This document shows positions 57,226 through 64,000 of a stretch of 64,000 nucleotides of DNA, one piece after another. Made by a program: the position numbers and the translations under genes. The notes beneath the pieces were generated by a model. The model was not told the DNA's origin. It saw only the letters and a program-made list of their open reading frames with translations, and did no database searches. Numbering within the stretch: the first letter of the stretch is position 1; each line of letters begins with the position of its first letter. Location of the stretch: the NCBI GenBank assembly GCA_964437365.1, contig CAYTGM010000020.1, forward strand, positions 1-64,000, read 5' to 3'. The stretch is from CAYTGM01 sp964437365 (lineage in GTDB: Bacteria > Sumerlaeota > Sumerlaeia > SLMS01).

Positions 57226-58656
57226 ATGGATTTAGATGTTGTTCTCCTTTCGAGGATCCAATTCGCCTTCACGGTTATGTTTCACTACATTTATCCGCCA
57301 ATCAGTATCGGTCTGGGTTTGATCCTGGTGATTATGGAGGGACTCTACTTAAAGACTGGTAATCCAGTTTACGAGAAGATGACACGATTCTGGGTTCGTG
57401 TTTTCGGTCTTACTTTTGGTTTGGGCGTGGCTACGGGGATCGTAATGGAGTTTGAGTTCGGAACCAATTGGGCGACTTACTCAAGGTTTGTCGGAGATGT
57501 TTTTGGATCGGCGTTGGCGGCTGAGGGGATATTCGCCTTCTTCCTGGAGTCTGGTTTCCTGGCGGTTCTTTTGTTCGGTTGGGATAAGGTCAGCAAGAAG
57601 GTACATTTCTTCTCAACGATCATGGTTTTCTTGGGGTCTGTTTTCTCTGCTGTCTGGATTGTGATTGCTAACAGCTGGCAGCAGACTCCTGCCGGTTATC
57701 ATATAGTTGGTGAAGGCATGATGGCGCGGGCTGAAATTACCGACTTCTGGGCACTTGTATTTAATCCTTCCAGTATGGTGCGCCTCTGGCATGTTCTTAT
57801 AGGCGCTTTTATTCAGGGGTCATTTCTTGTGCTGAGTATCAGTGCGTGGTATATCATCAAGAAGAGGCACCTTGATTTCGCGAAGAAGAGTTTCACGATC
57901 GCACTTATTATTTCAGCTGTGGCTTCTCTGACTCAGCTTGTGGCTGGTCACTTCAGCGCTGAAATTGTATCTGAATATCAGCCAGCAAAATTGGCTGCAT
58001 TCGAAGGTGTCTATAAGACTGAAGAATCGACCCCTCTCTACCTTTTCGGAATTCCTGATAGTGAAGAGGAAACAGTCAAGTTCGGCATCGCAGTGCCAGG
58101 TGCCTTGAGCTTTCTCGTACATCAGGATTTCGAGACTCCGGTAATGGGTTTGGATCAATTTGCAGAAGAAGATCGTCCTCCTGTACAGATTCCTTTTCAG
58201 GCTTATCATATCATGATTGCTTTGGGGATGTACTTTATCGGTTTGACGCTTTTCTCGCTTTTCCTGCTCTGGCGTAAGAAACTGTTCGAGATGAACTGGC
58301 TGATGTGGATATTTGTTTTCTCGGTTGTTTGTCCCGTTATTGCGAACCAGGCGGGTTGGTTTGCTGCTGAGGTCGGTCGTCAGCCCTGGATCGTTTACGG
58401 TTTGTTGAGAACATCGGATGGTGTGTCAAAGGCAGTTAAAGCCGAGGCGGTCCTCGCGAGTCTGATCATGTTTACCCTTATCTATACACTTCTCCTGGCT
58501 ATGTTTCTGTATCTGCTTGACCGGAAGATTAAACACGGTCCGGAAGAGGTGGAAGCACATGAAGATCCTGAAACGGATATTTCGGCTGCGATGTCAGCCA
58601 GAAAAGCTGGGGTTGATATGCTCGAATCTGCGCGCAACAGGGAGCTTGATAAATGA
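57226..58656 (+). CDS. cydA: cytochrome bd oxidase subunit I
   Basis: The quinol-oxidising and haem-bearing subunit of a terminal oxidase. FHYIYPP near residue 20 carries the haem b595 His ligand, EGIFAFFLESGF the acidic pair of the proton path, and GRQPW a conserved late block. At 476 residues it has a short Q-loop, so it is not the long-loop E. coli type. It starts with AAGGG upstream of ATG 57226 and overlaps cydB by ATGA. Bd oxidases support respiration at low oxygen and resist cyanide, sulfide or NO. Confidence 0.95.
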   Translation: MDLDVVLLSRIQFAFTVMFHYIYPPISIGLGLILVIMEGLYLKTGNPVYEKMTRFWVRVFGLTFGLGVATGIVMEFEFGTNWATYSRFVGDVFGSALAAEGIFAFFLESGFLAVLLFGWDKVSKKVHFFSTIMVFLGSVFSAVWIVIANSWQQTPAGYHIVGEGMMARAEITDFWALVFNPSSMVRLWHVLIGAFIQGSFLVLSISAWYIIKKRHLDFAKKSFTIALIISAVASLTQLVAGHFSAEIVSEYQPAKLAAFEGVYKTEESTPLYLFGIPDSEEETVKFGIAVPGALSFLVHQDFETPVMGLDQFAEEDRPPVQIPFQAYHIMIALGMYFIGLTLFSLFLLWRKKLFEMNWLMWIFVFSVVCPVIANQAGWFAAEVGRQPWIVYGLLRTSDGVSKAVKAEAVLASLIMFTLIYTLLLAMFLYLLDRKIKHGPEEVEAHEDPETDISAAMSARKAGVDMLESARNRELDK

Positions 58657-59672
58657 TCGATCTTGAAATTGTCTGGTTTTTTCTACTTGGCGTGTTACTG
58701 ATTGGTTATGCAATCCTGGATGGTTTTGATCTGGGTGTGGGCGCGCTGCACTTATTTTCGAAAGGAGACAAAGAACGTCGGACCATGTTGAATTCGATTG
58801 GCCCTGTCTGGGACGGGAATGAGGTCTGGCTTGTGACTGCCGGGGGAGCGTTGTTTGCGGCATTTCCTCATGCATATGCAACAGCATTCAGCGCTTTCTA
58901 CCTTCCCTTCATGATCTTACTCTTCATGTTAATATTCCGTGCGACGGCCATTGAATTCCGTTCGAAAGAAGAAATGGGATGGTGGCGTAAGACCTGGGAT
59001 ATAGCGTTTAGTGTGGCGAGTATCGTTGCCTCGATTCTCTTTGGTGTGGCTGTTGGAAACCTCGTTGTTGGAATTCCCATCGGGGAAGATATGGAATTCA
59101 GCGGCAGTCTGTTCGATCTTCTGAACCCTTATGCCTTACTTGTTGGCATCTTCAATTTGAGTATGTTTGTGATGCATGGTGCGATATATGTCTACTTGAA
59201 AACAGAGGGTGAATTGCAGCAAAGGGCGAAAGGCTGGATTGTTCATACAGTTGCTGCGTTTGTTGTACTTTATATCATCGTGACGATATTTACGCTTACA
59301 AGAGTGCCTTCCATGATTGAAAATTTCGAGCGGTTTCCATGGGTTTGGGGAATTGTGATCCTGAATGTCCTTGCGATTGCGAACATCCCGAGGTCGATAT
59401 ACTTCAGTAAACCTGCTCAGGCGTTTATATCATCGAGCTGTGCGATCGCAGCGTTGATCTTTCTCTTTGGGATCGGAATATTTCCCAACCTGATCATTTC
59501 TTCATTAGGGGATGGGAACAACCTGACATTATACAATGCCGCCTCGAGTCAGAAGACCCTCGGTATCATGCTCTTGATTGCTATCATTGGGATGCCTTGT
59601 GTGCTTGCTTATACGATTTCTATTTACTGGATTTTTCGTGGTAAAGTGAAGCTGAACGAGTTCAGTTACTAG
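58653..59672 (+). CDS. cydB: cytochrome bd oxidase subunit II
   Basis: Eight or more helices with the CydB hallmarks LLGVLLIGYAILDGFDLGVG (about residues 14-33) and GPVWDGNEVWLVTAGGALF. It stabilises the haems with CydA. The ATGA overlap shows co-translation. No cydX-like small gene with a usable start is seen after it: the strong GAGGAGGGG that follows has no ATG, GTG or TTG at the right distance. A terminator lies about 70 bases downstream. Confidence 0.95.
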   Translation: MIDLEIVWFFLLGVLLIGYAILDGFDLGVGALHLFSKGDKERRTMLNSIGPVWDGNEVWLVTAGGALFAAFPHAYATAFSAFYLPFMILLFMLIFRATAIEFRSKEEMGWWRKTWDIAFSVASIVASILFGVAVGNLVVGIPIGEDMEFSGSLFDLLNPYALLVGIFNLSMFVMHGAIYVYLKTEGELQQRAKGWIVHTVAAFVVLYIIVTIFTLTRVPSMIENFERFPWVWGIVILNVLAIANIPRSIYFSKPAQAFISSSCAIAALIFLFGIGIFPNLIISSLGDGNNLTLYNAASSQKTLGIMLLIAIIGMPCVLAYTISIYWIFRGKVKLNEFSY

Positions 59673-59742
59673 GTGTTTCGAGGAGGGGAGTATCATCGCT
59701 TTCTGTGCAATCTGTAACCGATTTCAAAAGGCTGAATCCATG

Positions 59743-59770
59743 ACACGAAAATGTCATAGTTCGTGTTTTT
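59743..59770 (+). terminator. intrinsic terminator of cydAB
   Basis: ACACGAA (59743-59749) pairs with TTCGTGT (59760-59766), followed by T (59766-59770). It ends the cydAB transcript. Confidence 0.7.
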
Positions 59771-59795
59771 GTCTTTATTAATCACGCCCTCAGAA

Positions 59796-59832
59796 CATTC
59801 CTAAGTTGTTGATTTTAAATAACTAAGGAATG
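59796..59832. other. long hairpin in the cydB-LTD gap
   Basis: CATTCCTAAGTTGTT (59796-59810) pairs with AATAACTAAGGAATG (59818-59832) with one mismatch and a G-T, around a 7-base loop, with T-rich flanks. It may be a second terminator. The remaining bases of the 59673-60022 gap hold nothing else I can support. Confidence 0.55.
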
Positions 59833-60022
59833 GTTTTCTTAATTAGATTCAAGGTGACTGTGACCCTGTTTTCACAAGAAGTTGAGCCTTGGAGAATCAT
59901 AGCGGTTTGAAATCGGTTTTGGCACTTGACTACAGCAGCTCAATTTGCGACAGATTTTTGTTATTCAAAAATATTTAAGGCAGACCCCCCTGCTTTAAAG
60001 CCCAAATTACAGGAGAATGTGA

Positions 60023-61237
60023 ATGCTCAAAAAAACAGTCTTTTTAACCGCCGGGATGGTTCTGTCTGCTGGCGCAGCAAACGCTCAGCTGATCATCTCA
60101 GAAGTGATGGATGGACCTCTAACGGGTGGTATCCCAAAGTATATCGAGATCACCAACGTATCGGGATCTGCAGTTGACCTTAGTAATTATGACCTTGCTA
60201 AAGTTGCAAATGGACCTACCGTTGTTGGGGAGTATGAATTTGCTACCCAGCTCTCAGGAACCTTGGATCCAGGTGAATCATTCGTCATCGCATCGGAAGA
60301 TGTTGAATTTCAGAATGCCTTTGGTTTTCTTCCAGATTTAGTTGATATTCAGGCGAATAATAACGGCGACGATACCGTAGGCATTATTGCCACAGGCGAC
60401 CTCGTCATTGCCAACTCAATCGATGTTTACGGCGATGGAGATGATGGAACTGGTGACCCGTGGGAATACCTCGATACGCGTGTAGTGCGTAAACCATCAG
60501 TTACTGCAGGTACGGCAACTTTTGATGTGAGTGAATGGTATGTAAATCCTATCGATGATCTTGATGGGAAAGATGCCACTGCAGTTGGTCTTATCGGTAC
60601 TCCAGGAGCGCATATTTTTGGATCACAGACAGATCAGATCGGAACGGGAGGCCTGGGCTCGCCTACGCCAGCACTCAATGTCGCTGTAAGTGCTTCTGAC
60701 ATTCTCAATGGTTTAACTCCAACTGAAGGCGGCATCGGGCTTCATCCAGCCGCTACTGGCGGACTCGGCGTCTTTACAGACGGTTCTGACAACGCTGCCA
60801 ACAACCTTGATGGACTACTTGATGATGCGGCTGGTAGTGCTCAAGTCAGCACACTTTTCTATGATCTGGGTGGGCAGTTTGACCTTACAGGACTCAATAT
60901 CTATACGCAAAACACAGGAGCAGACGCACGTATCTTTCTGAATGCACGCATATCTGTTGATACAACAGACGATGGAGCTGCAGATACGGTTGTAGGTGAA
61001 GTCATCCTCGGAGGCCCTGGTGCAATAGTAAGTGGTGGTGAAACCTGGGGTGAGCTCAACCTGACTGCTAACCTCGGTGAAGGTGTTTACGGTGTCGAAT
61101 TTGCATTTTTCTCAGTTACAAATACGGCTCTCGAATACCGTGGGCCTGGAAACGGCCAGGGTGGTTCTCTCGTCAAGGAAATCGATCTCCTTGGTTCAGC
61201 GACATCCACCGTCACGGATTGGCAGCTTCTCGACTAG
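60023..61237 (+). CDS. secreted lamin-tail-domain protein
   Basis: A signal peptide (MLKKTVFLTAGMVLSAGAANAQ) precedes a lamin tail domain: LIISEVMDGPLTGG, YIEITNVSGSAVDLSNYDL and LDPGESFVIAS are typical strands. LTDs are found on extracellular nucleases and adhesins, where they bind polymers or membranes. The remaining 250 residues are beta-rich and unassigned; there is no C-terminal tag. AGGAGA sits before ATG 60023. A clear terminator follows. Confidence 0.82.
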   Translation: MLKKTVFLTAGMVLSAGAANAQLIISEVMDGPLTGGIPKYIEITNVSGSAVDLSNYDLAKVANGPTVVGEYEFATQLSGTLDPGESFVIASEDVEFQNAFGFLPDLVDIQANNNGDDTVGIIATGDLVIANSIDVYGDGDDGTGDPWEYLDTRVVRKPSVTAGTATFDVSEWYVNPIDDLDGKDATAVGLIGTPGAHIFGSQTDQIGTGGLGSPTPALNVAVSASDILNGLTPTEGGIGLHPAATGGLGVFTDGSDNAANNLDGLLDDAAGSAQVSTLFYDLGGQFDLTGLNIYTQNTGADARIFLNARISVDTTDDGAADTVVGEVILGGPGAIVSGGETWGELNLTANLGEGVYGVEFAFFSVTNTALEYRGPGNGQGGSLVKEIDLLGSATSTVTDWQLLD

Positions 61238-61273
61238 CATTGTAACTTTCAAAGATGGATGGAGAATAAGTTG

Positions 61274-61311
61274 GCCTTCCTGTCTCTCGCGAGGCAGGAA
61301 GGCTTTTTTTT
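61274..61311 (+). terminator. intrinsic terminator after the LTD gene
   Basis: GCCTTCCTG (61274-61282) pairs with CAGGAAGGC (61295-61303) and runs straight into T (61304-61311). A classic terminator. Confidence 0.88.
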
Positions 61312-61503
61312 ACCTTCAATCTCCAAGGCACTTTCATGGTTTGCTCTCGTTAGGAGCATCCCAAAGTCGTTCTTTCGAGGCGCATTATTCAAGATTCCAT
61401 TCTCAACAAGATTAGGATTGTCATGGCTTACTGTAACTATTAGGCACACTTTAATGATTAAGTATAATTAATATTCATCAATAAAATTATCAGGAGTATA
61501 TCA

Positions 61504-62583
61504 ATGAAGTTTACAGTTCTGTCTTTGCTCTTTGTCTGTCTTACCCTGTCAAGCTGCGGAACCTCTACTAAAGCTTCCATCTCGATGGAGGAAAATCTGG
61601 GAATCACGGTTAAGCCAATTACACCAGAGCAAATTGCCCATCAATCTATCAAAGTGGCAGCCGTTCAATTAAACAGTCCCTGGAGGTATGGTCATCCCCC
61701 TGATCCAGAGAATCTTCCCGCCGATACTATCATACCTTATATAGATCGCGCCGGTGCTGATCAGGCTGACCTGGTTGTATTTCCAGAGCTCTTTCTTGGT
61801 ATGTTTAAAGTCCCGTCGCCTCAGACAGATATGATCGCTGAAGCGGCCAGGAGGAATAGTATATATGTGATGGTGGGTTGTTTTGAAGTTATCGATGAGA
61901 TGGGGAATTTTGGAAACTCAACTTTGATCTTTGATAGACAAGGGGATATTATTGGACGATTTTTTAAGGTTTCACCTGCGGTGGGCGCAACGAACAGAGG
62001 GTGGCCACCGATGGATGTTGACCCTGAGTGGCTGATGATTCCTGGTGAAGAGTATCCTGTTTTCGATCTTGATTTTGGCCGTGTAGGCATCATGACGTGC
62101 TACGATGGCATGTTCCCTGAAATTCCAAGGATTCTTGCTCTTAAGGGAGCTGAAATACTGATTTGGCCAAACGCTCGCGGTGGAAGCCTGGAAGACTACG
62201 TGATGAGAACTGTTATGTTTCAGAACTACATGCATGTCGTTGCTGTCAATAAGGCCTATGGAAGCGGGACTGCTATCGCAGAATGGCCCAATGGAATAAA
62301 GGTTAGAGCAGAAGAGCCTAAAGAAGAATATCTTCTCACAGAGCTGGGGTTAGCCCACTTGAGAGGTGCCAGAATACATGCCAGAGAATATATACAACGG
62401 TCAACAATAGGGTATGACACACTCATGGAGAATATCTCGATGGAAGACCTCTACGGGTTTGGTCCTGATGACGTAGTTCCGGAACCTGATCGAAAACAAC
62501 ATGCAGACATGCTTGAAAAACTGGGGATGATAGAGGAATCGCACAGGCTTCGGGAATCACTGCCTCAAACTTCCGTCGAATAG
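61504..62583 (+). CDS. lipoprotein carbon-nitrogen hydrolase
   Basis: A nitrilase-superfamily amidase with the triad E95 (FPELFL), K155 (RFFKVSP) and C199 (MTCYDG). The lipobox (LSSC, C18) makes it exported, unusual for a family that is mainly cytoplasmic. It would hydrolyse an amide or nitrile, for example of a peptide or a polyamine-like compound; the substrate is open. AGGAG is 8 bases upstream of ATG 61504. It converges with the acyltransferase gene, only 6 bases apart. Confidence 0.85.
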   Translation: MKFTVLSLLFVCLTLSSCGTSTKASISMEENLGITVKPITPEQIAHQSIKVAAVQLNSPWRYGHPPDPENLPADTIIPYIDRAGADQADLVVFPELFLGMFKVPSPQTDMIAEAARRNSIYVMVGCFEVIDEMGNFGNSTLIFDRQGDIIGRFFKVSPAVGATNRGWPPMDVDPEWLMIPGEEYPVFDLDFGRVGIMTCYDGMFPEIPRILALKGAEILIWPNARGGSLEDYVMRTVMFQNYMHVVAVNKAYGSGTAIAEWPNGIKVRAEEPKEEYLLTELGLAHLRGARIHAREYIQRSTIGYDTLMENISMEDLYGFGPDDVVPEPDRKQHADMLEKLGMIEESHRLRESLPQTSVE

Positions 62584-62589
62584 TATATT

Positions 62590-63753
62590 CTACTTTTCTT
62601 TAACTTCAACTTTACCCTTCTTGTAGCTGAAATAGCTTTTGAGGCTCAGGAAGGGTTTTTCATATGTATGGTATAGAGCTGCGCACACTGCCAGACAAAT
62701 GAAGAACGCAGTAAGATGGACCACAACCCAGTCTAAAGTTAGATTTTGTCTGAAACCTGATCCCCACAGTTCTGTCCCTGTCATCAAAGCATAGTACAGT
62801 GGAAGGTGCAGCAGGTACAGCGAGAATGTATACTTGCCCATATCTGCAAGTGGCTTCCAGCGCAGGATCTTGAGCCAGCAACTCCCTCTTGTAGAGAAAA
62901 GGATGAGTCCAAATAGATTTGCAAAGAAGAGGTTTGCAAAGAGGATTCCGTAAGTCACAGACCACTCATCTGGCTTTGTCGGGACGTTGCCTCTATAGAC
63001 GAGGATCGTATGTAAATAGGCTGCGATGAAGACTCCAAGAAAAGTTATTGGCAATAGTCTGAGAAGTCGAGATCCTAATCTCTTCAAATCTGCCTCATTC
63101 CAATATCTGTATATGTAGGCGAAGCAGGCACCTATACAGAGACCTTCCAGACGACATGGGGTCTGCCACTGAACCAGGAATGGTTCACTGTGCAATGGAA
63201 ATAAGAGAATTTGCCGAGTCAGAAAGCTGAAAGGAATGAGGAAGAGTGAAATTCTGAATACCGTCGGGGGTCTATATCGCCACAGAATAAGAGGCCACAT
63301 CAGATAAAAGTTTTCTTCGATGGAAAGTGACCATGATACAATAAGGAATTGATGTCGAGTGTAGCCCAGCCCTTCTGAATAATTTGAAAGAAACGCCCAG
63401 TACCACCATGAGCCCTTCACGTAACTGCCAAAGGACTTCCAGTGGTCAAAGTATTCAAAAGAAGGTATAATTATCAGGAAGACGGCGAGAAATCCATAAT
63501 AGAGCGGTAGGATACGAAGGGCTCGCCTTCCCCAAAAATTCTTAAAGTACTCAGCAGAGGTTCTCGTCCTGAAGAGAATGGAAGAAATGAGAAATCCGGA
63601 GAGAAGAAAGAAGAGGTCAACACCAACCCATCCAAACCGGCTGATATATATGAAGAAGTCAAAAAAAGGATTTCCCGAGAAATTGAGGAAAACCCAATGA
63701 TGCATGACTACGAGTATGGCTGCCAGCGATCGTAATCCATCGAGTTCTGGCAT
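62590..63753 (-). CDS. acyltransferase-3 family membrane protein
   Basis: About ten membrane segments with the acyltransferase-3 signature: LDGLRSLAAILVVMHHW (Arg-x10-His), LFFLLSGFL and WSLSIEENFYLMWPL are its conserved blocks. Members O-acetylate exopolysaccharide, LPS or peptidoglycan. The C-terminus is Lys-rich. No Shine-Dalgarno is seen before ATG 63753; instead a hairpin (AAGCTTCTCAC 63760-63770 with GTGAAGAAGCTT 63780-63791) lies just upstream and may control translation. The substrate is unknown. Confidence 0.9.
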   Translation of the reverse strand: MPELDGLRSLAAILVVMHHWVFLNFSGNPFFDFFIYISRFGWVGVDLFFLLSGFLISSILFRTRTSAEYFKNFWGRRALRILPLYYGFLAVFLIIIPSFEYFDHWKSFGSYVKGSWWYWAFLSNYSEGLGYTRHQFLIVSWSLSIEENFYLMWPLILWRYRPPTVFRISLFLIPFSFLTRQILLFPLHSEPFLVQWQTPCRLEGLCIGACFAYIYRYWNEADLKRLGSRLLRLLPITFLGVFIAAYLHTILVYRGNVPTKPDEWSVTYGILFANLFFANLFGLILFSTRGSCWLKILRWKPLADMGKYTFSLYLLHLPLYYALMTGTELWGSGFRQNLTLDWVVVHLTAFFICLAVCAALYHTYEKPFLSLKSYFSYKKGKVEVKEK

Positions 63754-63836
63754 CCACGAAAGCTTCTCACGAGTTCCATGTGAAGAAGCTTCATAGAACG
63801 AGCCTGGGTACTTTAAGAGATTGTTGATCTTTGACG

Positions 63837-63859
63837 CTCCTGTGTTCAGATCACAGGAG
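63837..63859. other. hairpin near the window end
   Basis: CTCCTGTG (63837-63844) pairs perfectly with CACAGGAG (63852-63859). No T-run is present. It may be a terminator of a gene beyond the window or part of the acyltransferase leader. Bases 63860-64000 hold no gene I can support. Confidence 0.4.
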
Positions 63860-64000
63860 TTCTAGCGAAATAATGGTCAGAGTCGAGTGGTTTCAGGTTT
63901 CAACGGATCGTATTTTCCACTTAATACAAAAACGTTGTGTGTAACTATTCAAGAATCCAGCCATTGAGTGAGAGGGAATTGAGATTCATTCCTTTTCGAC

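Noticed and set aside
59673..59742. A cydX-like small gene after cydB
   Set aside because: GAGGAGGGG has no ATG, GTG or TTG at a workable distance, and the downstream frame is not membrane-like.
59919..59937. TGGCAC-like sigma-54 element before the LTD gene
   Set aside because: The GG to GC spacing is 12, not 10, so the -24/-12 geometry fails.
1..64000. CRISPR arrays, tRNA, rRNA and insertion sequences
   Set aside because: No direct-repeat/spacer arrays, no cloverleaf-like or TPsiC-type segments in the gaps, and no transposase or terminal repeats were seen by eye.

Overview
The window (64 kb, moderate GC by eye) reads as the chromosome of a free-living Gram-negative heterotroph. I see no rRNA, tRNA, CRISPR array, transposase or prophage. 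Lipoprotein signals, many exported beta-propeller and beta-helix proteins, long Pro/Thr linkers and single EF-hand (dockerin-like) C-termini suggest an environmental lineage of the FCB/PVC sphere or a candidate phylum such as Sumerlaeota or Hydrogenedentota. That placement is an impression from protein style only. Shine-Dalgarno starts are common and ATGA or TAATG couplings define several operons.

Layout. 0-6.2 kb: a GT39-like membrane glycosyltransferase, then an arsenic operon arsR-arsC-acr3 with a palindromic operator, then an exported class A beta-lactamase-like hydrolase. 6.3-11.5 kb: a divergent sigma-54 module. A GAF/AAA+/Fis activator is translationally coupled to a GH113-like glycosidase and an SDR. 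Facing it are an AhpD-like CxxC protein and an Asp-nucleophile alpha/beta hydrolase behind a GG-N10-GC promoter and upstream inverted repeats. 11.6-20.4 kb: a VCBS-repeat protein, a methyltransferase, a four-gene cluster of unrecognised membrane and secreted proteins, ORF6N, a DUF2314 lipoprotein, a YVTN propeller and a Nudix hydrolase. 20.5-30.7 kb: a GlcG/HbpS protein, a dienelactone hydrolase, a seven-blade FG-GAP protein with a Ser/Thr-Pro linker, an NHL protein, ZIP and DoxX, and a beta-helix / GWxWSEN-repeat pair.

30.9-40.5 kb: an M48 peptidase, a VOC gene split by one in-frame TAA, a hotdog thioesterase, a lipoprotein beta-carbonic anhydrase, a polytopic glycosyltransferase-like protein and a 1.2-thousand-residue beta-helix/FN3 protein. 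41-44.2 kb: a molybdate or tungstate operon (HTH-PBP regulator, modA, modB, short modC). 44.5-56.9 kb: GH51 arabinofuranosidase, a propeller protein, monomeric NADP isocitrate dehydrogenase, an MFS transporter, a DJ-1/PfpI protein, an HTH-methyltransferase, a GH13 amylase-family enzyme and a DUF4174 lipoprotein. 57.2-63.8 kb: cytochrome bd oxidase cydAB, a lamin-tail-domain protein, a lipoprotein carbon-nitrogen hydrolase and an acyltransferase-3 membrane protein.

The genes describe a polysaccharide-using aerobe or microaerobe (GH13, GH51, GH113-like, bd oxidase) with metalloid resistance, an anion uptake system and a large set of surface proteins. The most unusual structures are three intergenic elements built on an 11-base period (18.7, 44.4 and 57.0 kb), at least two of which fold as inverted repeats with matched stem blocks; the VOC gene broken by a single TAA; and the sigma-54 module whose activator carries a four-cysteine insertion in its GAF domain.
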